64,000 bases of DNA from Nocardia colli (lineage in GTDB: Bacteria > Actinomycetota > Actinomycetes > Mycobacteriales > Mycobacteriaceae): positions 248,001 through 312,000 of the forward strand of contig NZ_VXLC01000006.1 of NCBI RefSeq assembly GCF_008704205.1, given 5' to 3'. Each line of letters opens with the position of its first letter. Within the stretch, counting starts at the first letter, position 1. A program made the translations under genes and the position numbers. The notes beneath the pieces were generated by a model. That model searched no databases. It saw only the letters and a list, made by a program, of their open reading frames with translations, and was not told where the DNA came from. Below, in pieces: positions 27,948-36,586 of this stretch.

Positions 27948-29981
27948 TTACTTGTGTACCCCTCGGTCGCGTTTTGCCAGCTCCGCGAACATCGCGTTGT
28001 GCGCGGAGAGGGCGGCGTCGTGGTCGCGGTCGGCGGCCCGATCGGTGCGCTGGGCAAGCCGCCGATCGCTGCGCGACCATTGGATGAGCAGCGCGAGCAT
28101 CACGACGACCAGCGGCACCTCACCGCTCGCCCAGGCCAGGCTACCGCCGGTGCGCTGATCGCCGAGCAGGTCGCCGTTCCAGTCGAGACCGAGGCCGCGG
28201 TAGAACCAACCGCCGAGCACTGTGTTCATGCTCATCAGCGCGATGCCGAAGAAGGCGTGGAACGGCAACGAGCCGAACACCATGCCGAGCCTGGTCAGCG
28301 GTTCCACCTGGCGCGGCTTGGGATCGATGCCGATCACGACCCAATAGAACAGGTAGCCGCTGAGCAGGAAGTGCGCGTTCATCATCAGGTGCGCCGCGTG
28401 CGAGTCCGCGTAGGTGTCGAAGATCCCGCCGAGGTACAGCGCGTAGAACCCGCCGACAAAGATGACCGACGCCACGATCGGATGAGTCAGGAAGCGCGAC
28501 ACCGGATTGTGCACGGCGGCCAGGATCCACTCGCGCGGTCCCGGTGCACCCGCACGTCCGGCCGGCGGCAGCGCGCGCAACGCCAGCGTCACCGCGCCGC
28601 CGAGCGCGAACAGGATCGGCGCCAGCATCGATAACGCCATGTGCGCGCCCATGTGCACGCTGAACATGGCCGGCGCGTACCGCCCGACGCCGGACGAGGT
28701 GGCGATCAACAGCACCAGGCAGCCGGACAGCCAGGCGATGGTCCGCCCGATCGGCCACGCGTCGCCGCGCGCCCGAAGCCTGCGCACACCCAGTAGATAC
28801 ACCACGGCGAGCACGATCGCCAAGGTGCCGAAGATCAGATCGAAACGCCAGTCGAGCAGCAGCCGTGCGACATTCGGCGGTCCGGCCAGGTTGTAGCCGA
28901 GTTGGACCTCGGCCGGAGTCGGGATGGTGGTCGGCGGTGGCGGAGGGGTGCGGCCGAGGCCGACCGCGAGACCCATGGTCGCCGCGAAAACCAGCACCTC
29001 GACGCCGGCGAAGCGGACCAGCGCGCCCCGATCCTGCAGGTTCGCCGCGAGCGCGGGCAGGGCGGCGCGCCGCTGCGCGAAACCGATCAGGCCGAGAACC
29101 ACCAGCGCTGCGGCCTTGGCCAGCACCAACCGGCCGTAGGTGGTGGTGAACAGGTCGTCCCACGGCACCCGGATCCAGGAATTGGTCACGCCGCTGACCC
29201 CGATGGTGACGAACGCGATGCTCGCGGTGAGCGAGAACCGGCGTGCGGCGAGGTCGGTGTGCGCGCCGCCGCGGCGTGCGTGCGCCAGTAGCGCGAACAG
29301 GCCGCCGACCCACACCGCGGCCGAAACCAGGTGCAGGATCAGGCTGTTGGTGGCCAGGTCGTGCGCGCCGCCGGAGGACGAGTGCCCGGTCAGCGCCAGC
29401 GGCATCATGGTCACGATGGACGCGGCGAACAGCACCGGCGTCCAGCCCCAGCGCAGCGCGATCCGCGCGCCGACCGCGACGATCAGCGCGAACAGCACCG
29501 TGGTGCGCCAGGCGCCGGCCAGTTCGATCTGATCGATGGCGCGCCAGAGCGCCTCCGGGCGCAGCGTGTCGCGTACCGGCTGCCCGGTGGTGTCGGACAC
29601 GGTCAGCGGAATGAGCAGTGCCGCACAGCAAGCCCAGATCAGCGCGAAATTGGAGGCGCGACGCAGCGCGCGATACCCGCCGACATCGAGCAGGCCGCTC
29701 GCCTGCGGCGGCACCAGGAACGCGGCGAACAGCAGCGAACCGACCGTCAGCGCCGCCGACAGATCCGCGAGCGCGCGCACCGCGGGCAGGCCGTAGGTGG
29801 TCAACGCGCCCGGATCCGGAATGCCGAGCAGGCTCAGCGCCTGCGCCGCGGACAAGCCGACTACCAGCGCCGCGACCACCGCCGCGATCGCGCCGGTGAG
29901 CGCGATCACTATCGCGTATGTCGCCGCCGAGCGAGTGACCTCCAGATCAGATGAAGCGGACGGGTCCTGCGCTGACGACAT
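27948..29981 (-). CDS. CopD-CtaG fusion membrane protein (cytochrome c oxidase assembly/copper)
   Basis: 677-residue polytopic membrane protein. The N-terminal half (about 10-340, eight or so helices) is a CopD copper-resistance domain (LHLVSAAVWVGGLFALLAHA). The C-terminal half (about 370-640) is a caa3-type CtaG domain (MFSVHMGAHMALSMLAPILF, HAAHLMMNAHFLLSGYLFYW), with His/Met pairs that could carry copper. It resembles M. tuberculosis Rv0102. Probable role: copper import or delivery for cytochrome oxidase assembly. A proline-rich loop (RTPPPPPTTIPTP) joins the halves. The gene is monocistronic or leads into the dehydratase-like gene. Confidence 0.9.
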   Translation of the reverse strand: MSSAQDPSASSDLEVTRSAATYAIVIALTGAIAAVVAALVVGLSAAQALSLLGIPDPGALTTYGLPAVRALADLSAALTVGSLLFAAFLVPPQASGLLDVGGYRALRRASNFALIWACCAALLIPLTVSDTTGQPVRDTLRPEALWRAIDQIELAGAWRTTVLFALIVAVGARIALRWGWTPVLFAASIVTMMPLALTGHSSSGGAHDLATNSLILHLVSAAVWVGGLFALLAHARRGGAHTDLAARRFSLTASIAFVTIGVSGVTNSWIRVPWDDLFTTTYGRLVLAKAAALVVLGLIGFAQRRAALPALAANLQDRGALVRFAGVEVLVFAATMGLAVGLGRTPPPPPTTIPTPAEVQLGYNLAGPPNVARLLLDWRFDLIFGTLAIVLAVVYLLGVRRLRARGDAWPIGRTIAWLSGCLVLLIATSSGVGRYAPAMFSVHMGAHMALSMLAPILFALGGAVTLALRALPPAGRAGAPGPREWILAAVHNPVSRFLTHPIVASVIFVGGFYALYLGGIFDTYADSHAAHLMMNAHFLLSGYLFYWVVIGIDPKPRQVEPLTRLGMVFGSLPFHAFFGIALMSMNTVLGGWFYRGLGLDWNGDLLGDQRTGGSLAWASGEVPLVVVMLALLIQWSRSDRRLAQRTDRAADRDHDAALSAHNAMFAELAKRDRGVHK

Positions 29982-30063
29982 ACGACTGAGCGTAGTTCGA
30001 TTGTTATCGCGTGGCCGCGCCGGGTTTGGGCCGATAGGGTGGTCGGCAGATCACGGAGGTGCA

Positions 30064-30450
30064 ATGTCGATCGTTTCGATCGTGTTGATTGCCTTGGTGG
30101 CGTTGTTCTTCGCTGCCATGGGTGTTTATGGGCTACTGCGGCCCAGCCAACTCGCCGACCCGCTCGGGCTGCTCGCCGACCGCGCGGACGCGCGCGCCGA
30201 GGTGCGCGCCGTCTACGGCGGATTCGGTATCGCGATCGCGGTCATCCTCGGATTGGCCGCCATCGATGTCGGCGACCTGAGATTCGGGGCCTGTGTGACG
30301 GTCGCCGCAGCGCTCGGCGGCATGGCCGTCGGCCGCGTCTGGTCGGGTTTCGTCGAAAGCCCGTCCGCGTTCTTCCCCGTCTGGTTCTACCTGGTGCTCG
30401 AGGTGATCATGGCCGCAATGCTCGTACTCGCGGTCACGGTAGACCCCTAG
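30064..30450 (+). CDS. DUF4345-like small membrane protein
   Basis: 128 residues with four transmembrane helices (IVLIALVALFFAAMGVYGLL, GGFGIAIAVILGLAAI, GACVTVAAALGGMAVGRV, FYLVLEVIMAAMLVLAV). The first helix is followed by a short RPSQLADPLG motif and RAEVRAVYGGFG, which are typical of the DUF4345 family; its function is not established. ATG 30064 follows a strong GGAGGTGCA ribosome site, so longer starts on this frame are wrong. It is divergent from the CopD/CtaG gene. Confidence 0.85.
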   Translation: MSIVSIVLIALVALFFAAMGVYGLLRPSQLADPLGLLADRADARAEVRAVYGGFGIAIAVILGLAAIDVGDLRFGACVTVAAALGGMAVGRVWSGFVESPSAFFPVWFYLVLEVIMAAMLVLAVTVDP

Positions 30451-30519
30451 CCATCTGGTCGGTCGCTATAATTGGCGCGCTGGACAGCACGACCAATGTC
30501 GGCCATGGTGGAACCCACT

Positions 30520-30593
30520 GCCTCCGTAGCTCAGTTGGATAGAGCAAGGGCCTTCTAATCCCTAGGTCGCAGGTTCGATTCCTGCCGGGGGCG
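30520..30593 (+). tRNA. tRNA-Arg (anticodon TCT)
   Basis: Cloverleaf readable by eye: acceptor arm GCCTCCG pairs with CGGGGGC, D arm GCTC...GAGC, anticodon loop CTTCTAA with TCT at positions 34-36, and T arm GCAGGTTCGATTCCTGC. The CCA end is encoded (30594-30596). It decodes AGA. A hairpin terminator follows at once. Confidence 0.97.
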
Positions 30594-30599
30594 CCACAA

Positions 30600-30636
30600 C
30601 CCCCTGTGGCCTGCACGAACAGTGCGCCACAGGGGG
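30600..30636 (+). terminator. Terminator of tRNA-Arg
   Basis: Perfect 11-bp stem CCCCCTGTGGC/GCCACAGGGGG (30600-30610 and 30626-30636), 15-base loop, starting four bases after the CCA end. Confidence 0.85.
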
Positions 30637-30701
30637 ATTACCCAGCCAGATCCGGACTCAAACTCCTCCTCGGTTCACGAACTCGCTCGCCAGGACTCTG
30701 G

Positions 30702-31196
30702 TTACTGACGTTGGGCGGATTCGTTCGGCCGGAAGAACCGATGGACAGTTGCTGCGAACCGCCGCAACTGCTCACCGGCTTCCAGATCGGTCACCACCGC
30801 TACGGTCCAGGAAGTCAAGGATGCCTGGTGCTGTTGCAAGGTCCAGGTGAGCCGGACGTGCCCCAAAGATAGGTAGCGAGCGGCGATCTGGAGCTCGTGG
30901 TCCATGCTCGCCCATGTTCGGACACCATCCCAGCCGGTGAAGTCGTGTTCCAATGCGTCGAGGAACCGAGGTAGTGAGCGGCCCGCGACGTAGTCGACCA
31001 TGAGCCCGTGAGTTGAGGCCGACATTCCTTCGGCGGACAGTTCGACGCACATCGCGACGTAGTCGTCGTCATGCGGCATTCCACTGTTGTACGGCACGGT
31101 GCGATTCCAGAGTCGCACTCGAGTGGCGAAGTGGTGGTCGATGACCTCGATCGCGTGATCATGATCGACCATCTCGCCGTCGAATTCGCAGGTCAT
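30702..31196 (-). CDS. DUF6228 family protein
   Basis: 164-residue acidic protein of the DUF6228 type, common in actinobacterial accessory regions. The recognisable core is FLDALEHDFTGWDGVRTW (about 87-104) followed by MDHELQIAARYLSLGHVRLTW and a terminal DLEAGEQLRRFAATV helix. Proteins of this size and composition are often immunity-like, but no toxin gene is adjacent, so the role is open. It lies directly behind the tRNA-Arg gene on the opposite strand, and codon use here is less GC-biased than in the core region, which suggests acquisition. Confidence 0.7.
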   Translation of the reverse strand: MTCEFDGEMVDHDHAIEVIDHHFATRVRLWNRTVPYNSGMPHDDDYVAMCVELSAEGMSASTHGLMVDYVAGRSLPRFLDALEHDFTGWDGVRTWASMDHELQIAARYLSLGHVRLTWTLQQHQASLTSWTVAVVTDLEAGEQLRRFAATVHRFFRPNESAQRQ

Positions 31197-31493
31197 CGGT
31201 CGAGAGTAGTCCGTTCGTGTCGGTACTCAGCGGCGGAATCTGCGCTGCGGGCACGAATCGATGTCCTGATTCGAGAACGCGGGCCGGGCCAGGCCCGAGG
31301 CCGGCAACACGGCGATCTCGGCACGCAATTTCCCGGATGACTGCTGCTACGCTACCGCGCAGATTCGACAGTCCACCACGGCTGGGCTAGCGCAAATCGC
31401 AGGCCATTCTCGCAGTTTCACCCGTCACGCATGCCGCAGTGGCGGCTTCGTCTGAAACGAGTTCGAACATCGCCGCGAACAGGAAGGTCCGAC

Positions 31494-31955
31494 ATGTCCC
31501 GATCAGGCCTCGTATCAGCAACTCTGACTACCTTGGCAGCCATCGCGTTGATAGCGTCGGCGCCTCCGGCGGAAGCTAAGTGCGATGCGCTCAAGGAGCT
31601 CAAACCCGAGGTTCAAGAACTCATGGATTACGTCAAAGAAGAATGCGCCCAGAACTCTCGGATAAGCCTGGAAAAGCGGACCAAGATAGTAGCAAGCATA
31701 GACGCTGCGGAGAAAGAACTGAACATCGACGGAAAATCGGACTTCATCACCGTCATTCATTGGCTCAAAGGTCAACTGCTGGACGGAAGTAATGCGGATA
31801 TATGCAACGACAAGGCGATCCAAGACAAACTCAAAAATCGAATGATGGCCGAGGTCGGAGTTTCCCGGGGCATGAAAGCAAAGAAGGAGGTCGAGGCCGA
31901 TTGCCCGAAATTCAAGGCATTCTTCGACAAGGTTCTCATCGCTGTGCGGAGCTGA
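31494..31955 (+). CDS. Small secreted protein, unknown family
   Basis: 153 residues. A clear Sec signal peptide (LVSATLTTLAAIALIASAPPAEA, cleavage after about residue 28) is followed by a Lys/Glu-rich helical domain with four cysteines (KCDALKEL, KEECAQN, ADICNDK, EADCPKF), which could form two disulfides. ATG 31494 has AGGAAGG upstream. GC content is distinctly lower than the genome average and codons such as AAA and GAA are frequent, a sign of horizontal transfer. I do not recognise a family. Confidence 0.72.
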   Translation: MSRSGLVSATLTTLAAIALIASAPPAEAKCDALKELKPEVQELMDYVKEECAQNSRISLEKRTKIVASIDAAEKELNIDGKSDFITVIHWLKGQLLDGSNADICNDKAIQDKLKNRMMAEVGVSRGMKAKKEVEADCPKFKAFFDKVLIAVRS

Positions 31956-32077
31956 CTCCCCCGCGCGGCTGATCGGCCGAACGGGGAGGCTTGCTGCACG
32001 GGCATCCAAATGAATTTCGGGTGAAGGTCGGCGCCGTGGGGTTGTGCAGGGTCGGTGGTCACCGGTTAGCTCGCTGG

Positions 32078-32992
32078 ATGCGCAGCTTCGGTCGGCATTC
32101 TTCGTCAGGTTCCGTCGTTCCGTCGTTCAGGCGGGCAGCCTGGGCGTGGTTGGTGCTGGTGGGGCTGATCGGCGGATTGATCGGCGCATCGCCTGCCGCG
32201 GTGGCGGAGCAGCCTGCTCAGGCACAGCCTCTGCCGCGCGCCCACGCGCACAACGATTATCTGCATCAACGACCACTGTATGACGCTGTGGCGGAAGGCT
32301 TTACCAGCGTAGAAGCCGACGTGTATCCGTGGCCGGGGTCGAGCGACCTGCCAGTTGCCCACACCCCCTTCGAGATTCGCCCAGAGCGCACGTTGCGCTC
32401 GCTGTACCTGGATCCGCTGCGGCAACTGGTCACCGCGAACGGCGGCACGGTCATCCCCGGTTATCCCGGCGAGTTCCAACTGCTGATCGAGATCAAATGG
32501 GACGCGCCCGCGGCCTATCGAGCACTGGACGCACTGCTGCGCGAACCGGCCTACGCGGGGCTGTTCACCCGCTACGTCAACGGGCAAGTGGTGCGCGGCC
32601 CGGTGACCATCAGCCTGCTGACGGCCTTTACCAGCGCCACCGAACTCCATACGACCATGGCCGCACAGAACACCCGCAGCGCCTTCCGCGTCGGCGCGCC
32701 CGAAGACCTCGGCACCGGCATACCGACCGAGCTGATGCCCGAGATCAACGCCGACTGGACGAAGTTGTTCCGCTGGAAGGGCATCGGCCCGATGCCGGAC
32801 GCGGAGCGACGAACTCTGACGGACCTGGTCGACCGCGCACATCGAGAAGGTAAACGGATACGGTTCTGGGCCACTCCCGACCAGCCAGGTGCTGCCCGGC
32901 AGGCACTATGGGACGCGCAATACACCGCGGGCGTAGACCGCCTCTCCACCGATGATCTCCCCGGCCTCGCCGAATATCTCCGTTCTCGGTAA
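32078..32992 (+). CDS. Secreted PI-PLC/GDPD-like phosphodiesterase
   Basis: About 304 residues with an N-terminal signal/anchor (RRAAWAWLVLVGLIGGLIGASPAAVAE) and a TIM-barrel of the phosphatidylinositol phospholipase C/glycerophosphodiesterase superfamily. The HAHNDYLHQRPLYDAVAEGF start, SVEADVYP and LLIEIKWDA strands hold the His, Glu/Asp and Glu metal ligands typical of the AIM6-like subgroup; the FWATPDQPGAARQAL end also fits. It is probably exported and cleaves a phosphodiester, lipid or sugar, but the substrate is unknown. The start is uncertain: ATG 32078 lacks a good ribosome site, and in-frame TTG 31991 and GTG 32021 exist. Confidence 0.72.
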   Translation: MRSFGRHSSSGSVVPSFRRAAWAWLVLVGLIGGLIGASPAAVAEQPAQAQPLPRAHAHNDYLHQRPLYDAVAEGFTSVEADVYPWPGSSDLPVAHTPFEIRPERTLRSLYLDPLRQLVTANGGTVIPGYPGEFQLLIEIKWDAPAAYRALDALLREPAYAGLFTRYVNGQVVRGPVTISLLTAFTSATELHTTMAAQNTRSAFRVGAPEDLGTGIPTELMPEINADWTKLFRWKGIGPMPDAERRTLTDLVDRAHREGKRIRFWATPDQPGAARQALWDAQYTAGVDRLSTDDLPGLAEYLRSR

Positions 32993-33179
32993 TCCGGACC
33001 GACCGAATCACCCCGACTAGCCTGGCATGTTCGCCCACTCGGTTCTTGCTGTCGCGACCGGTTATCGACTTGAATCGCCCGCCGATCTCGCCGCCTCCGT
33101 ATAACTCACCCATATTTGCTAGCGTGTTGCCCGCAACACTGCACTGGATCGGCTGTCCCCCCGGAACGGAGGATCAGGC

Positions 33180-34952
33180 ATGTCGGAGAGTGGAATCGAA
33201 CGACGCGCACTGCTGCGGACCGCACTGGCGGCAGGTGCGGTAGGTGTCGCCGGCTCGGCGGCGGTGAGCTCGTGTGGGGCCCCGTCGACGAATACCGAAT
33301 CCGAACGTTCTCGCGAGCGAAGCCGGGAATTGGCGCAGGAGATGTTGCAGGTCGACGCCGACGGTAACGACCTGAAACTCGCCCAGCTGACGACCCTCAT
33401 CGACACCGGCCTGCCGAAGACCTCCGCGCCCAAACGAGTACTGGTCGTCGGCGCCGGTCCGGCCGGGCTGGCCGCGGCGAATCTGCTCGCCGACGCCGGA
33501 CATCAAGTCACGGTGATCGAAGCGAACGGCAGTCGCACGGGTGGCCGGGTCAAGACTTTCCGTGGCGTGTTCTCCGATCCCGCCCTCTATGCCGAAGCGG
33601 GCGCTATGCGTTTGCCCAGTGCGCACCCGATGGTGCTGGCGTTGTCGGACAAGCTCGGTCTGCGGCGACGGCAGTTCCACAATGTCGATGTCCGGCCCGA
33701 CGCACAGTCCGCGGAGCCAGGGCCCGTGGTTTATCGGTCTTTCACCGGTGCGCAATGGTCCAACGGTCCGGTGGGCGCACCGCAGTTTCACCCCGCGGCA
33801 GCCGGTCGGACAATGATCAAGGTCAACGGAAAAGTGGTCGACCGAGCCGGCTACGCCCGCGATCCGGGTGCTGTGCACCAGGGATTCGGGGCAGGTCTGG
33901 CCACTCCGGCCCGAATCGCGCTCGACCAGGCCATGAGTCGCACCCAGGTGCCGGCCGATCAGTCCATCGAACGCCAGATCGACGGCTGGACAAATGTTTT
34001 CAACACTTACGAGGACTATTCGCTGCATCGGTATTTGATGGCGCAAGGCTGGGCGCAGCCGCAGATAGAGGCGGTCGGCACGCTCGAGAACTTGACCTCC
34101 CGATTGCACTACGGCGTCATCTCGGCCATGGTCGACCACGCCCTCATCCGCCCCGACGCGACGTACTGGGAGCTGGAAGGCGGCACCGCGAGCCTCACCG
34201 ATGCGCTGACCGCCAAGTTGGGTCCGGCAATTCAGCGAGGCAAGCGCATGACCCGAGTCGAACAGACCGATCGCGGGGTGCGGGTGTGGACCACCGCCGA
34301 GACCGGCAGCGAATCGACCGACGGCGCGCCGTGCGAGCCGGTCGCAACTTTCGACGCCGACTACGCGGTGATCGCAATTCCGTTGACCTCCATACGGTTC
34401 TGTTCCTTCGAGCCGATGCTGTCCTATCCCAAACGTCGCGCGATCGTCGAGATGCACCACGATGCGGCCACCAAAGTGCTGCTCGAATTCCGAAATCGCT
34501 TCTGGGAGCAAGGCCCCAACGGCTTCCGCGGCGGCGGCTGCGTCTCCGATACCGCGAACCGCTTCACCTACTTCCCCTCGCACACAGAGGATTCCAACGG
34601 CGGCGTAGTACTAGCCGCATACACCTGGTCCGACGACGCTATGCGCTGGGATTCGCTGACCGACAGCGAACGCGTCCATTTCGCGCTCGCGGGTATGCGG
34701 GACATGTTCGGCCCAGTGGTCGACACCGAATTCACCGGCATCGGCCTGTCCCAGAGTTGGCAACGCGCCCGGTATGCCCTGGGCGAGGCGGTAATTCCCA
34801 CACCTGGCCAGCTACACGAGCATCACGCGGCGACCAGCTCGATCGAGGGCCGGCTACATTTCGCCGGCGATCACACCAGCCTCAAACCCGCCTGGATCGA
34901 AGGCGCGCTGGAAAGCAGCGTCCGCGCCGCAGTAGAACTCCACAACCGCTGA
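33180..34952 (+). CDS. Flavin monoamine/L-amino acid oxidase, Tat-exported lipoprotein
   Basis: 590-residue FAD-dependent amine oxidase. An N-terminal twin-arginine signal (ERRALLRTALAAGAVGVAG) ends in a lipobox-like AVSSC, so it is probably exported folded and lipid-anchored. The FAD Rossmann motif VLVVGAGPAGLAAANLL is at about residues 87-103, followed by EANGSRTGGRVKTF and EAGAMRLPSAHP. The C-terminal FAD motif LHFAGDHTSLKPAWIEGALES contains the usual GDHTS. It should oxidise an L-amino acid or amine, giving H2O2 and ammonia. The layout matches snake-venom-like bacterial L-amino acid oxidases; the substrate is not readable. It is transcribed alone. Confidence 0.9.
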   Translation: MSESGIERRALLRTALAAGAVGVAGSAAVSSCGAPSTNTESERSRERSRELAQEMLQVDADGNDLKLAQLTTLIDTGLPKTSAPKRVLVVGAGPAGLAAANLLADAGHQVTVIEANGSRTGGRVKTFRGVFSDPALYAEAGAMRLPSAHPMVLALSDKLGLRRRQFHNVDVRPDAQSAEPGPVVYRSFTGAQWSNGPVGAPQFHPAAAGRTMIKVNGKVVDRAGYARDPGAVHQGFGAGLATPARIALDQAMSRTQVPADQSIERQIDGWTNVFNTYEDYSLHRYLMAQGWAQPQIEAVGTLENLTSRLHYGVISAMVDHALIRPDATYWELEGGTASLTDALTAKLGPAIQRGKRMTRVEQTDRGVRVWTTAETGSESTDGAPCEPVATFDADYAVIAIPLTSIRFCSFEPMLSYPKRRAIVEMHHDAATKVLLEFRNRFWEQGPNGFRGGGCVSDTANRFTYFPSHTEDSNGGVVLAAYTWSDDAMRWDSLTDSERVHFALAGMRDMFGPVVDTEFTGIGLSQSWQRARYALGEAVIPTPGQLHEHHAATSSIEGRLHFAGDHTSLKPAWIEGALESSVRAAVELHNR

Positions 34953-34966
34953 ACACAACCCATGGG

Positions 34967-35569
34967 TCAGGGCCTAGGCGCCTCCGTTCGGAGATCCGTG
35001 CACACGGTGTAGCGGCGAGCGGCGTGCATATATCCCCCATTTGGGCACATATCAGTGGTGGCGACGTCGGTGACCACTGAGCTCGGACGTTGTGCGCCCG
35101 CCATATCGCACGGTGCTGCGGTTGCCGGGCATTGTTCCGGCTGGTCGGCGACGGCAATAACTCGGTAGCTCGCGGCCGAATCCGCACAATCTGTTCGCAT
35201 TGCCTGCTCGGCATTCCAGGATGGGCCGTTGAACAGTGACCACAGTCCGAACGCGATACCGACGACCGCGCACAGGACGCTCGATGCGGTGCGGCGGGAC
35301 CGGACATCGGTCAGCGCCGTGAGCAGGATCGCGCAACCGATACCGCTCAATGCCACCGACCACACCACGGACCCGTACCTGGGGTTCAGATCGTTGTCCG
35401 CGATCCGCATGATGACCGCGGCGATGGTGACGACTACGAGAGCCACCGCCACAGGCCGCCAGAACGAGGGAACCTCGGTGAAGTCGGGCCGCTTTCCGGT
35501 CCTGATTCGAGTGACGGAAACAGCGACGAGAATTGCGATGATGAACGCGACGAACGCTACGGTAGGCAT
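34967..35569 (-). CDS. Membrane protein, last gene of the MspA operon
   Basis: 200 residues with four predicted transmembrane helices in the first 120 (TVAFVAFIIAILVAVSV, VAVALVVVTIAAVIMRI, SVALSGIGCAILLTAL, SSVLCAVVGIAFGLWSL), then an outside tail of about 80 residues with five cysteines (RTDCADS, PEQCPAT, PCDMA, DMCPNG, TVCTDL). No family recognised. Its ATG overlaps the stop of the 60-residue gene (TAATG), so it is translationally coupled. Placement in one transcript with an outer-membrane porin suggests an envelope role, which is inference only. Confidence 0.65.
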   Translation of the reverse strand: MPTVAFVAFIIAILVAVSVTRIRTGKRPDFTEVPSFWRPVAVALVVVTIAAVIMRIADNDLNPRYGSVVWSVALSGIGCAILLTALTDVRSRRTASSVLCAVVGIAFGLWSLFNGPSWNAEQAMRTDCADSAASYRVIAVADQPEQCPATAAPCDMAGAQRPSSVVTDVATTDMCPNGGYMHAARRYTVCTDLRTEAPRP

Positions 35570-35751
35570 TACCGTCCCCTTGCCTTTCGAAATAATGCGA
35601 CGAACGCGATTCCGGCGACGGCGATAAGGGCGATCGTCAGCGGCGCATCCTCAGCCGGAGAGACACGGGGATTCAGGAATAGCAGAATCGCGAAGCTCAG
35701 GAGCACAGCAACAACGAGGACACGATCCCTGGTGGTGTGCTGAATGTTCAT
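35569..35751 (-). CDS. Small membrane protein (60 residues) in the MspA operon
   Basis: 60 residues, two hydrophobic helices (VLVVAVLLSFAILLFL and LTIALIAVAGIAFVALF) with basic ends (RKARGR). A strong GGAGATGAAATG ribosome site/start supports it. It begins 11 bases after the upstream coding region ends and shares the TAATG overlap with the following gene. Function unknown. Confidence 0.65.
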   Translation of the reverse strand: MNIQHTTRDRVLVVAVLLSFAILLFLNPRVSPAEDAPLTIALIAVAGIAFVALFRKARGR

Positions 35752-35762
35752 TTCATCTCCCG

Positions 35763-36254
35763 CTAACCTCGCACGATGATTTTTGTCACGTCCGGTGGAA
35801 CGACAGTATTATCGAATATCAGCCTGATATGATCATTCGGCCCGAGTGGCTCCGGATTGGTGCCGAACATATCGTAGATCACGCCACATATCGCGGCGGC
35901 GCCGATGGCGGCGACCAGCGCGCCGACCGTTGTTTCAATCGTGGCGGCCCCGACTATCGCGGCGCAATAGGCGGAGAATGCGGTTCTGGACGCGCTCTTT
36001 TGCGCGGTCTGCAATTTGACGCTCTGCTCATGACTCAGGTCCCACGTCGGATGCGCCCACGCACAACCGCCTGTGGAGTTGCGCGGGCCGATACAGCCCG
36101 GCAGCCAGCTCACCTCACGCAATGGCGGGTTGGCACCGCCGTGGCGCACATTCGACCGCGACTCGAGGATCGAACAGTTTCCGGCCGCGGGCGCGACCGC
36201 TCCCAACTGCCGGGCTGCCGAACCGCACCGGTCGAGCGGCACCGACTGCTCCAC
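35763..36254 (-). CDS. C-terminal part of the proline-rich membrane protein (possible separate gene from GTG 36254)
   Basis: 163 residues if read from GTG 36254. It has a short Cys-containing segment (LDRCGSAARQLGAVAPAAGN), then two glycine/alanine-rich hydrophobic helices (AYCAAIVGAATIETTVGALV and AAIGAAAICGVIYDMF), and a C-terminal strand-rich tail (HIRLIFDNTVVPPDVTKIIVRG). The frame is natural back through VSTSGTGTSPAAVEQSV, upstream of the GTG, while the frame of the preceding proline-rich gene turns Arg/Ser-rich at the same place. It is therefore more likely the second half of one protein joined by a frameshift than an independent gene. No ribosome site precedes GTG 36254. Confidence 0.5.
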   Translation of the reverse strand: MEQSVPLDRCGSAARQLGAVAPAAGNCSILESRSNVRHGGANPPLREVSWLPGCIGPRNSTGGCAWAHPTWDLSHEQSVKLQTAQKSASRTAFSAYCAAIVGAATIETTVGALVAAIGAAAICGVIYDMFGTNPEPLGPNDHIRLIFDNTVVPPDVTKIIVRG

Positions 36255-36586
36255 GGCGGCCGGGCTGGTGCCGGTGCCAGTTCCGCTGGTTGAGACGAAC
36301 CAGCGGCAGGCGGTTGGGGAGCTGTCGGCGGTGGTTGCGGTGGCGCAGCTGGAATTTGCGGCCCGGGGACCGGAACGATCGGTGTGCCGTTGCCGGAACC
36401 GATTGCCGGAGGGGTGAGCGCGCCCGCGCTGGTGCCGCCGCCGGTACCGGGCGATGGTTGCCCTGGCATGGCGGGCGTCGGCAGCGGCGGCGGAGTCGTC
36501 GGCGGCCCGGGAGGCGGTGGGGCAGGCGGGTCCGGCACATCAATACACGGCCAGCCGGGGTGCATCCGCTGCCACTGCTGGCTCAC
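36110..36586 (-). CDS. Proline-rich protein following MspA (N-terminal part, apparent frameshift)
   Basis: 158 residues from GTG 36586, whose last two bases are shared with the MspA stop (GTGA), so it is coupled to the porin. It starts QQWQRMHPGWPCIDVPDPP and continues with about 80 residues of Pro/Ala/Gly-rich sequence (PPAPPPPGPPTTPPPLPTP and similar), the kind that spans a cell wall. From about residue 112 the frame becomes SSRCRSTGAV-type sequence typical of an out-of-frame reading, while the -1 frame (35763-36254) is natural. I read this as one gene with a frameshift (real, programmed or an assembly error) in about 36240-36290. Confidence 0.5.
   Translation of the reverse strand: MSQQWQRMHPGWPCIDVPDPPAPPPPGPPTTPPPLPTPAMPGQPSPGTGGGTSAGALTPPAIGSGNGTPIVPVPGPQIPAAPPQPPPTAPQPPAAGSSQPAELAPAPARPPWSSRCRSTGAVRQPGSWERSRPRPETVRSSSRGRMCATAVPTRHCVR

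Noticed and set aside
30520..30636. Integrated element with attachment site at tRNA-Arg
   Set aside because: No integrase gene and no duplicated tRNA 3' end noticed within the window; kept only as a low-weight observation.
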